From: Betaproteobacteria bacterium
GTDB taxonomy: Bacteria; Pseudomonadota; Gammaproteobacteria; Burkholderiales; JACQAP01
Length of the DNA stretch: 64,000 bases
NCBI GenBank assembly: GCA_016194905.1
Contig: JACQAP010000021.1
Location: forward strand, 266,942-330,941
Direction of reading: 5' to 3'
How positions within the stretch are numbered: position 1 is the stretch's first letter; the number at the start of each line of letters is the position of its first letter. A program made the translations under genes and the position numbers. The notes under the pieces are model-generated. The model was not told the DNA's origin. It did not search any database and was given only the letters and a program-made list of their open reading frames with translations. Shown in pieces: positions 37,301 to 44,430 of this stretch.

Positions 37301-39226
37301 CTACTTGAGCAGTGCGGCGAAACGTTCGGCGTCGACCGGCCGTCCGCCGAGATAACCCTGGTAAGCCTCGCAACTGAGCGAACGCAGGAAGTCGAGTTGT
37401 GCCTTGGTTTCGACCCCCTCTGCAATCACGACCATGCGCAGGCTTTTGGCCAGGTTGATAATCGCCTGCACGATCGCCGAATCGTTCAGATCTTGCGGGA
37501 GGTCCTCGACGAAGCTGCGGTCGATCTTGAGCTTGTCGATTGGAAAGCGTTTCAGATAATTCAGGCTGGAATAACCGGTGCCGAAATCGTCGATCGACAG
37601 GCTGACGCCCATTTCGTGCAGTTGGTCCAGTGTCTTCGCGGTTTCCTTCGGGTCCTGCATGATCGCGTTCTCGGTGAGTTCGATCTCGAGTTGCTGCGGC
37701 TTTACGCCGTGGCGGGAGAAGGCTGACGCCACGCCCTGGACCAGGCTCGAGCGGCGGAACTGGAACGCGGAAAAATTGATCGCGACCGGCACGATGTTGA
37801 GGTTCCTGGCTTGCCATTCGGCGATCTGACGGCAGGCTTCGTTCAGCACCCATTCGCCGATCAAGTGGATGATGTCCGATTCCTCGGCGAGCGCAATGAA
37901 GCTGTCCGGAAACAGCAATCCATGGTCGGTGTGATTCCAGCGCACTAGCGCTTCAGCGCCGATCAGACCGTTGGTGGCGGTGTCGAACTGCGGCTGGTAG
38001 TGCAGCACCAGTTGGTTGTTTTCGATGGCACGTCGCAGCTGATTAGCGAGCACCAGGCGCTCGGCTACCGGAGCGTTCAGTTCCGGCGTAAAGAATTCGA
38101 AGCGATTGCGGCCGCTCTTCTTCGAGTGATACATCGCCGCATCGGCATTGCGGATCAGATCCTCGAGTGTCTGGCCGTCGTCCGGGTAGACGCTGATGCC
38201 GATGCTCGCCGAGATCTGGATTTCGTGGCTTTCCAGCACGAAAACCTCGTCGAAAATGGCCAGCACTTTTTCGGCGACCAGCGCCGCTTCCGTCGGCTCG
38301 CGTAACGCCGAAAGCACGATCAGATATTCATCGCCCGCGTGCCGGCATACGGTATCGGTCTCGCGCACGCATCCACGCAACCTGGCGGCCACCGTCTGCA
38401 ACAGAATGTCTCCGGCGCGGTGCCCGAAGGAATCGTTCACATATTTGAAACGGTCGAGATCGATGAACAGCAACGCTACGCGCGACTGCATGCGCTTGGC
38501 CGCGGCCAACGCCTGCTGCAGCCGGTCCTGGAACAGCGTGCGGTTGGGCAGTCCGGTAAGCAGATCATGATGCGCCAGAAAGCGCACACGCGCATCCATG
38601 TCCTTGCGCTGAGAAACGTCTTCCGTGACCCACAGGACCTTGATTGGATCGCCGTCGAGATCGAGCAGGGCATCGCCCTTGGTCCGCAGCCAGCGAAAGC
38701 TGCCATCGGCCCACGCGACCCGGTATTCGACGTCGAGGTTTCCGGTGCCGCTCAGGCATTGCTCGAGCGCGTGGCTGAATTTGATCCGGTCTTCCGGGTG
38801 CAGGCTCTCCAGCAGGGTGTCGTAGGGCAGGTTGGGTTGATCGCTGCGGATGCCTAGAAGGCGCAGGCTCATGTCCGACGAACGCACCATCGAACTTTTC
38901 ACGTCGAATTCGCAGGTGCCGATCTCGGCAAACGCCAGTGCCAGTTTTTCGCGATCCAGGCTGGCCTTGAGCGCGTCGAGGGTGCTGCGGGTGATCTCCT
39001 CGGAATCGCGAAGCTTCGCCGATGAAGTCTGCAGCTCCGAGCTGGCGCTCTCGAGCTTGCGGTTTACTGCGGCCAGGTGCAATTGGGTATCCGCAAGCTG
39101 GCTTTCCAGTTCGGCAATGCGCTGTTCCGGCGTGGGTCCCGCGGCGCTCCGCGTCTTGACGGAAGGTCGCTTGGTCGTCCCGGTTTTGGAGCTGGCGCCC
39201 GATCGGGTTTTCTTGGCAGAACTCAC
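37301..39226 (-). CDS. PAS-GGDEF-EAL cyclic-di-GMP signalling protein
   Basis: A 641-residue cytosolic protein with a basic, disordered N-terminus, a coiled coil (about 35-85), a PAS domain (about 95-210), GGDEF (about 220-385) and EAL (about 395-641). The GGDEF active site reads AGDEY (297-301), a variant that can still be active or can act as a GTP sensor. The EAL domain keeps EAL at 425-427, DDFGTGYSSL and AEGVET, so phosphodiesterase activity is likely. It probably adjusts cyclic-di-GMP in response to a PAS signal. The GTG at 39226 (start MSSAKKTRSG) is preferred; a TTG at 39265 would add 13 residues. Gap 39227-39436 to the next gene holds nothing recognisable. Confidence 0.9.
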   Translation of the reverse strand: MSSAKKTRSGASSKTGTTKRPSVKTRSAAGPTPEQRIAELESQLADTQLHLAAVNRKLESASSELQTSSAKLRDSEEITRSTLDALKASLDREKLALAFAEIGTCEFDVKSSMVRSSDMSLRLLGIRSDQPNLPYDTLLESLHPEDRIKFSHALEQCLSGTGNLDVEYRVAWADGSFRWLRTKGDALLDLDGDPIKVLWVTEDVSQRKDMDARVRFLAHHDLLTGLPNRTLFQDRLQQALAAAKRMQSRVALLFIDLDRFKYVNDSFGHRAGDILLQTVAARLRGCVRETDTVCRHAGDEYLIVLSALREPTEAALVAEKVLAIFDEVFVLESHEIQISASIGISVYPDDGQTLEDLIRNADAAMYHSKKSGRNRFEFFTPELNAPVAERLVLANQLRRAIENNQLVLHYQPQFDTATNGLIGAEALVRWNHTDHGLLFPDSFIALAEESDIIHLIGEWVLNEACRQIAEWQARNLNIVPVAINFSAFQFRRSSLVQGVASAFSRHGVKPQQLEIELTENAIMQDPKETAKTLDQLHEMGVSLSIDDFGTGYSSLNYLKRFPIDKLKIDRSFVEDLPQDLNDSAIVQAIINLAKSLRMVVIAEGVETKAQLDFLRSLSCEAYQGYLGGRPVDAERFAALLK

Positions 39227-39436
39227 TGATTCAGACGCAGGGATTTGTTGTCGTGCCCGGCGCAATATCCACAGCGCCGCGAACTTGCATGGTCGAGCAT
39301 TAATAGGCCTGGTCGCGCAAGCATCATGCCGGCCTCATTCTGAGCGAAACCCGCCCGGCAGGCAACCTGCTGCAAGGTCGGCGACATGGAGGCCCCGCAA
39401 CTATTTCGGATGCCAAAACGTGACGGCAAATCCCGC

Positions 39437-40516
39437 TCAGGCGTGGCCAGGTGAGGCCTCGATCGCCTGGCATAGCGCCTTGGTAACGCTTGCCGTCGTG
39501 GCGCGACCGCCCAAATCCGGCGTGAATACGCGGGATCGCGTCACGTGCTCGATGGCGCCCATCAGCCTGGCAGCGGCGCTGAGTTCGCCGAGATGTTGCA
39601 GCATCATCACGGCGGTCCAGAAAGTGCCGATCGGATTGGCAATTCCCCGTCCCGCGATATCGAGCGCCGATCCATGGATCGGTTCGAACATCGACGGAAA
39701 TTGGCGCTCGGGATTCAGATTGGCGGTCGGGGCGATGCCAAGGCTGCCCGATAGCGCGGCGGCGAGGTCGGAGAGGATGTCCGCGTGCAGATTCGTCGCG
39801 ACCATCACATCCAAAGAGGCCGGCTTCAGCACCATGCGCATGGTGGCGGCGTCGACCAGCATCTTGTCGGTCTGTACGTCCGCATAGTCCTTTGCGATAC
39901 GCGCGAAAATTTCGTCCCACATTACCATGCCGTGGCGCTGCGCATTGGACTTGGTAATCAGCGTCAGACGCCGTTGCGGGCGGTTGCGCGCGAGTTCGAA
40001 GGCGAAACGCTGGATGCGTTCGACGCCGTTGCGTGTGAAGACGGAGACTTCAGTCGCGACTTCCTCCGGCAATCCTTTGTGGGTGCGGCCGCCTTGCCCC
40101 GAATACTCCCCTTCGGAATTTTCCCGCACGATCACCCAGTCGAGATCGGCGGGCGAGGCGAGTTTCAGCGGCGGATCGATACCGGGAAGCACGCGCGCCG
40201 GACGCACGTTGGCGTACTGGTCGAAGCTCTGGCAGATGTTCAACCGCAACCCCCACAGCGTTACGTGATCGGGCACTTCCTTCGAGCCGACAGCGCCGAA
40301 ATAGATCGCATCGAACGGCTTGAGCCGATCCAGTCCGTCGGCCGGCATCATTTCGCCGTGCTTCAGGTAGTAGTTGCTGCCCCAGTCGAAATGTTCGAAG
40401 CGCAGTGCGAAGCCGCCGTCTCGCTTGGCCAGTGACTCCAGCACCTGGATTCCTGCGGCAATGACTTCGGTGCCGATGCCGTCGCCGGGAATTGCTGCAA
40501 TGTTGTAAGTTTTCAT
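39437..40516 (-). CDS. Tartrate/isopropylmalate-type decarboxylating dehydrogenase, copy 2 (3' of operon)
   Basis: A 359-residue NAD-dependent enzyme of the isocitrate/isopropylmalate dehydrogenase superfamily, tartrate or D-malate dehydrogenase branch. Signature segments are IAAIPGDGIGTEVIAAGI, VRENSEGEYSGQGG, TKSNAQRHGMVMWDE, LHADILSDLAAALSGSLGIA and MFEPIHGSALDIAGRG. It would oxidise and decarboxylate a 2-hydroxy dicarboxylate. ATG 40516 (start MKTYNIAAIPGDG) is used; the frame runs further upstream without a family-like N-terminus. It is the last gene of the operon, 13 bases after its paralogue. The exact substrate cannot be read from sequence. Confidence 0.85.
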   Translation of the reverse strand: MKTYNIAAIPGDGIGTEVIAAGIQVLESLAKRDGGFALRFEHFDWGSNYYLKHGEMMPADGLDRLKPFDAIYFGAVGSKEVPDHVTLWGLRLNICQSFDQYANVRPARVLPGIDPPLKLASPADLDWVIVRENSEGEYSGQGGRTHKGLPEEVATEVSVFTRNGVERIQRFAFELARNRPQRRLTLITKSNAQRHGMVMWDEIFARIAKDYADVQTDKMLVDAATMRMVLKPASLDVMVATNLHADILSDLAAALSGSLGIAPTANLNPERQFPSMFEPIHGSALDIAGRGIANPIGTFWTAVMMLQHLGELSAAARLMGAIEHVTRSRVFTPDLGGRATTASVTKALCQAIEASPGHA

Positions 40517-40529
40517 GAAATTTTCAGTT

Positions 40530-41588
40530 TTAAATGGCGGAGGCAATTGCCTTGCCCATGTCTTCGGTATTCGCTTTGCCGCCGACATCGGGTGTGCGCG
40601 GTCCATCCTGCAGGCACTGCTCGATCGCCTTGACGATCGCGGCGCCGGCCTGCGGGTAACCCAGGTGATCGAGCAGCATCGCTCCCGACCAGATCTGTCC
40701 GACCGGGTTGGCGATCTTCTTGCCGTAGATGTCGGGTGCCGAACCGTGCACCGGTTCGAACAGCGATGGATAGTGCCGCTCCGGATTGATATTGCCCGAG
40801 GGCGCGATGCCGATCGTTCCGGCCGTCGCCGGTCCCAGGTCGGAGAGGATGTCGCCGAACAGATTCGATGCGACCATGACGTCGAAGCGTTGCGGATGCA
40901 ACACCATCTGGATCGTCAGCCCGTCGATGTGGTACTGATTGGTCTTCACCTGCGGGTAGTTCTTCGCCATCGCGGCGAAGCGCTCGTCCCAGTAGGGCAT
41001 GGTGATCGAAATGCCGTTCGACTTGGTCGCTGATGTCACCAGCTTGCGCGGCCGCTGCATCGCCAGCTCGAAGGCGTACTTCATGATCCGATCCACGCCC
41101 TTGCGGGTGAAGATCGACTGCTGCATCGCCATCTCGCGATCGGTGCCTTCGAACAGGCGTCCGCCGACTGCGGAGTATTCGCCCTCGGTGTTCTCGCGTA
41201 CCACGTAATAGTCGATATCGCCCACTTTGCGACCGGCCAGCGGCGGCGTGATTCCCGGCATCAGCCGCACCGGGCGCAGGTTCACATATTGGTCGAAGCC
41301 GCGCCGGAACAGGATCAGCGAATCCCACAGGGAAACGTGGTCTGGTACCTTGGCGGGCCAACCGGTGGCGCCGAAGAATATGCAGTCGTGGCCTTCGATC
41401 TTCGAGCGCCAGTCGGGCGGCATCCACCAGCCGTACCGGTCGTAGTTGTCGCAACTCCAGTCGAAGTGATCAAAGGACAGGCTGACACCGAATTTCCGCG
41501 CCACCGCGTCGAGCACGCGGACACCCTCAGGCATGACTTCCCTGCCGATACCGTCGCCGGCAATGACCGCAATTTTGTAGGTTTTCAT
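40530..41588 (-). CDS. Tartrate/isopropylmalate-type decarboxylating dehydrogenase, copy 1
   Basis: A 352-residue paralogue of the following gene in the operon. Both start MKTY(K/N)IA and share IAGDGIGREV, VVRENTEGEYSAVGG, TKSNGISITMPYWDERF, LFGDILSDLGPATAGTIGIA and LFEPVHGSAPDIYGKK. Divergence in the substrate loop (SLILFRRGFDQYVNLRPVRL here, LRLNICQSFDQYANVRPARV there) suggests the two act on different but related hydroxy acids. Spacing to the neighbours is 12-22 bases, so it is co-transcribed. Cytosolic, metal- and NAD-dependent by family. Confidence 0.85.
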   Translation of the reverse strand: MKTYKIAVIAGDGIGREVMPEGVRVLDAVARKFGVSLSFDHFDWSCDNYDRYGWWMPPDWRSKIEGHDCIFFGATGWPAKVPDHVSLWDSLILFRRGFDQYVNLRPVRLMPGITPPLAGRKVGDIDYYVVRENTEGEYSAVGGRLFEGTDREMAMQQSIFTRKGVDRIMKYAFELAMQRPRKLVTSATKSNGISITMPYWDERFAAMAKNYPQVKTNQYHIDGLTIQMVLHPQRFDVMVASNLFGDILSDLGPATAGTIGIAPSGNINPERHYPSLFEPVHGSAPDIYGKKIANPVGQIWSGAMLLDHLGYPQAGAAIVKAIEQCLQDGPRTPDVGGKANTEDMGKAIASAI

Positions 41589-41610
41589 TTAAACCCTTGA
41601 AAGAGTTTTT

Positions 41611-42537
41611 TCAGAAATTCACGTTGTTCTTGCCCTTGAGCTTGAGGATCTTGCGCGCATCGTCGGGCGTGGCGACCTCCAGGCCGAGTTCCTCGAGGAT
41701 GCGGCGGATCTTGGAGACTTGGTCGGCATTGGTCTTTGCCAGTTGTCCCTTGCCGATCCACAGGCTGTCTTCCAGGCCGACGCGCACATTGCCGCCCATG
41801 ACTGCGGATTGCGTAGCGACGTACATCTGGTTGCGTCCGCCGCCGAGCACCGACCACTGGTATTGATCGCCGAACAGGCGATCCGCCGTGCGCCTCATGT
41901 GCAGCACGTCCTCCGGGTGCGGGCCGATGCCGCCGCGAATGCCGAACACCGACTGGATGAACAGCGGCGGTTTCACCAAACCCCGGTCGAGGAAATGCGC
42001 CGCCGTATAAAGATGACCGATGTCGTAGCACTCGATTTCGAAACGCGTGTCGTTGTTGCTGCACGACTGCAGGATGTGGGCGATGTCCTTGAAGGTGTTC
42101 TTGAAGATGCGGTCGTCCGAACCGGCGAGGTAAGGCTTTTCCCAATCGTGTTTCCACTCCGTGACGCGAGAGATCATTTCGTACAGGCCGAAGTTCATCG
42201 AACCCATGTTCAGCGAGGCGACTTCCGGCTTCAACTGCAATGCCGGCTGCAGGCGGTCCTCGATGGTCATCGTCGGCGCGCCGCCGGTGGTCAGGTTGAT
42301 CACCACGTCCGAGGCGGCTTTGATCTTGGGTAGGAATTGCATGAACATCTTCGGGTCCTGCGTCGGGCGTCCGTCCTTCGGTTCGCGCGCATGCAAGTGC
42401 ACGACCGCCGCACCGGCTTTAGCTGCGCCGATAGCGGCTTCGGCTATCTCGTCCGGCGTTATCGGCAGATGCGGTGACATCGAGGGCGTGTGGATGGCGC
42501 CGGTGACGGCGCAGGTGATGATGACTTTGTTGGCCAT
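41611..42537 (-). CDS. BKACE family beta-keto acid cleavage enzyme (DUF849)
   Basis: A 308-residue zinc enzyme of the 3-keto-5-aminohexanoate cleavage enzyme family. These enzymes react a beta-keto acid with acetyl-CoA to give acetoacetate and a new acyl-CoA. The zinc-binding VVHLHAREPKDGRPTQDP motif is near residue 45, and NLTTGGAPTMTIEDRLQPAL and GLEDSLWIGKGQLAKTNAD are also typical. The TIM-barrel length is normal. It lies 21 bases downstream of a dehydrogenase that could make its beta-keto substrate. The substrate is unknown. Confidence 0.9.
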   Translation of the reverse strand: MANKVIITCAVTGAIHTPSMSPHLPITPDEIAEAAIGAAKAGAAVVHLHAREPKDGRPTQDPKMFMQFLPKIKAASDVVINLTTGGAPTMTIEDRLQPALQLKPEVASLNMGSMNFGLYEMISRVTEWKHDWEKPYLAGSDDRIFKNTFKDIAHILQSCSNNDTRFEIECYDIGHLYTAAHFLDRGLVKPPLFIQSVFGIRGGIGPHPEDVLHMRRTADRLFGDQYQWSVLGGGRNQMYVATQSAVMGGNVRVGLEDSLWIGKGQLAKTNADQVSKIRRILEELGLEVATPDDARKILKLKGKNNVNF

Positions 42538-42558
42538 TTCCGTTCTCCCGTAACTGTC

Positions 42559-43500
42559 TCAGCTTCCGATTTTCTTTGCGGCGTCGCGTTTGTGGGCTAC
42601 CAGCGCCATCAGCCGGCGGTCGCGCCAGGCCTCGCGTTCGGCGTGCTTGTCCTGCGGCAGGATCCTGCGGCGCTCGCCGTCGACCCTGGTTACCAGCGCG
42701 TCATCCCACGGATCGTGCTTTACGTTGCTCATCATGCCGTGCAGTACCGGGCCGTAGCGCTTCGCATAGTCCGGTACGCCGCCGGGTGCGTTCAGATCGA
42801 TGGTCTCGAACGGGCCCATGAACGACCAGCGCAGGCCGAGGCCGTCCTTGATGCATTTGTCGAGATCTTCCACGGAGACGTAGTCCTCTTTCACCAGTCG
42901 CCAGGATTCCAGCAGCAGCGCCGCCTGCAGACGGTTCAGGATGAAGCCTTCGACTTCCTTCTTGACGGTGATGGCGACCTGACCGACTTTCTCGTGCAGC
43001 GCGCGCGTTTTCGCCACGACATCGGCGCTGGTCCACGGCGCGGGAGAAATCTCCACGATCGGCACGATGTGCGGCGGATTCACCGGATGGGCAACGATGC
43101 AGCGATGGCGGCCCTTGAGGCCTTCGCTGAAACGCGATGTCTGGATCGTCGAAGTCGAGCTGGCGAGAATACAATGGGTTGGCGCCGCTTCATCCATCTG
43201 GCGATAGACTTCGCGCTTCACGTCCAGTTTTTCCGCGGTGTTTTCCTGCACGTAGTCCGCATCCGCCACGGCATCCGCCAGCGTGGCCGCTGCGGTCACG
43301 CGTTTCGCGACAACGTCGGCCGATTCCCTGATCAGTCCGAATTCGTGCAACTCTTCCAGGCCTTCCTTGATGAGTGCGATGGCCTTCGCTGCCGCGCCGG
43401 GTGCGGCATCGTACAGCTTGACCGGATGGCCGGCGCGCGCAAACACCATCGTCCAAGCGCGACCGATCAGACCCGAACCGATGATTGCCACTTTTTCCAT
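42559..43500 (-). CDS. Lambda-crystallin/L-gulonate 3-dehydrogenase-like dehydrogenase (3-hydroxyacyl-CoA dehydrogenase family)
   Basis: A 313-residue NAD-dependent dehydrogenase. The Rossmann motif is GSGLIGRAWTMVFARAG near residue 8. The catalytic region (LASSTSTIQTSRFSEGLKGR, then CIVAHPVNPPHIVPIVE) and the helical domain (EVEGFILNRLQAALL, then ESWRLVKEDYVSVEDLDKCI) agree better with lambda-crystallin-type enzymes than with fatty-acid FadB-type enzymes. These oxidise a free 3-hydroxy acid to a 3-keto acid, which the BKACE encoded next could cleave. L-carnitine dehydrogenase, from the same superfamily, is an alternative. Confidence 0.82.
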   Translation of the reverse strand: MEKVAIIGSGLIGRAWTMVFARAGHPVKLYDAAPGAAAKAIALIKEGLEELHEFGLIRESADVVAKRVTAAATLADAVADADYVQENTAEKLDVKREVYRQMDEAAPTHCILASSTSTIQTSRFSEGLKGRHRCIVAHPVNPPHIVPIVEISPAPWTSADVVAKTRALHEKVGQVAITVKKEVEGFILNRLQAALLLESWRLVKEDYVSVEDLDKCIKDGLGLRWSFMGPFETIDLNAPGGVPDYAKRYGPVLHGMMSNVKHDPWDDALVTRVDGERRRILPQDKHAEREAWRDRRLMALVAHKRDAAKKIGS

Positions 43501-43526
43501 TTACTAAAGTCCTATAAAGAAAAGAA

Positions 43527-43594
43527 GCCGCCAAGACGCCAAGGGGGCCAAGAAAATCCGAAGCATTTCTTGGCGCTCTTGGCGTCTTGGCGGC
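43527..43594. repeat. GCCGCCAAGACGCCAAG inverted repeat
   Basis: The 17-base arm GCCGCCAAGACGCCAAG (43527-43543) has a perfect inverted partner CTTGGCGTCTTGGCGGC ending at 43594. With a few mismatches the pairing extends to about 29 bases per arm. The loop is short. It lies inside the operon, between the SDR and lambda-crystallin-type genes. Elements with this sequence occur widely between genes in proteobacteria. It could form a strong RNA hairpin that stabilises or attenuates the transcript. Confidence 0.8.
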
Positions 43595-43602
43595 ATATCG
43601 TT

Positions 43603-44379
43603 CTAGCCCAGCATTTCCACCCCGGCGCAGACCGAAATCGCCTGGCCGGTGATGTTCCTGCCGATATCGCTGGCGAGGTACAACGCCATGTTGGCGATGT
43701 CGTAGGGGCTGACCATGCGATGCATCGACACCCGTTCCAGCGAAATTTTCTTCTGTTCCTCGAAGCTGATGCCCATCGCCCTGGCCTTGGCGTCAATCAC
43801 ACGGTCGATGCGCTCGCCCTCGACCACGCCGGGTTGGATGGCATTGACGCGGATGTTGTCGGGACCGACCTCCATCGACAGGCTCTTGGTGAACCCGACC
43901 ACGCCCCATTTGGCGGCGGAGTAGGGTGTGCGGAACGGGAAGGCAAGCCGTCCGGCGGCGGAGGACAGGTTGATGATCGATCCGCCGCCGGCTGCCTTGA
44001 TCAGCGGCATGGCCAGTCGCGAGCAGTAGAACATGCCGTTCAGGTCCACCGCGATACAGCGCTCCCATTCCTCGATTGGAATGTCCTCGACCTTGCCGGT
44101 GGGCCCCGCAATGCCCGCATTGTTGATCAGGCAGTCCAGGCCGCCGAGGTGCTTCTTTACGTCGACGAACAACTGGTCGACTTCCTTGAGCTTCGAAACG
44201 TCGGTGAGCGACGCGCTCACGCCGGGAAAAGCCTTTGCCGTCGCGTCGATCGCCCCCTGGGCGACGTCGCAGATGTGCATGCGTGCGCCGGCTTTGTAGA
44301 ACACGTCTGTCATTGCGCGGCCAATGCCGGCGGCGCCGGCGGTGATCAGGACTCGCTGTCCCTTTACAGAAATTTCCAT
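43603..44379 (-). CDS. SDR family oxidoreductase
   Basis: A 258-residue classical short-chain dehydrogenase. Visible are the cofactor loop (ITAGAAGIGRAM, residues 11-22), the NNAGIAGPTG segment, the catalytic serine in IINLSSAAGR and the YSAAK Tyr-Lys pair, and a C-terminal VCAGVEMLG. An aspartate after the second strand (HICDVAQG) predicts NAD preference. It is encoded between the transporter and the lambda-crystallin-type enzyme; it could oxidise a hydroxyl on the transported compound. Substrate not known. Confidence 0.87.
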   Translation of the reverse strand: MEISVKGQRVLITAGAAGIGRAMTDVFYKAGARMHICDVAQGAIDATAKAFPGVSASLTDVSKLKEVDQLFVDVKKHLGGLDCLINNAGIAGPTGKVEDIPIEEWERCIAVDLNGMFYCSRLAMPLIKAAGGGSIINLSSAAGRLAFPFRTPYSAAKWGVVGFTKSLSMEVGPDNIRVNAIQPGVVEGERIDRVIDAKARAMGISFEEQKKISLERVSMHRMVSPYDIANMALYLASDIGRNITGQAISVCAGVEMLG

Positions 44380-44430
44380 CGCTTATCCCATAAAAATAAA
44401 ACTCGTGAACCGCTTGGCGGCAAACCGCTT

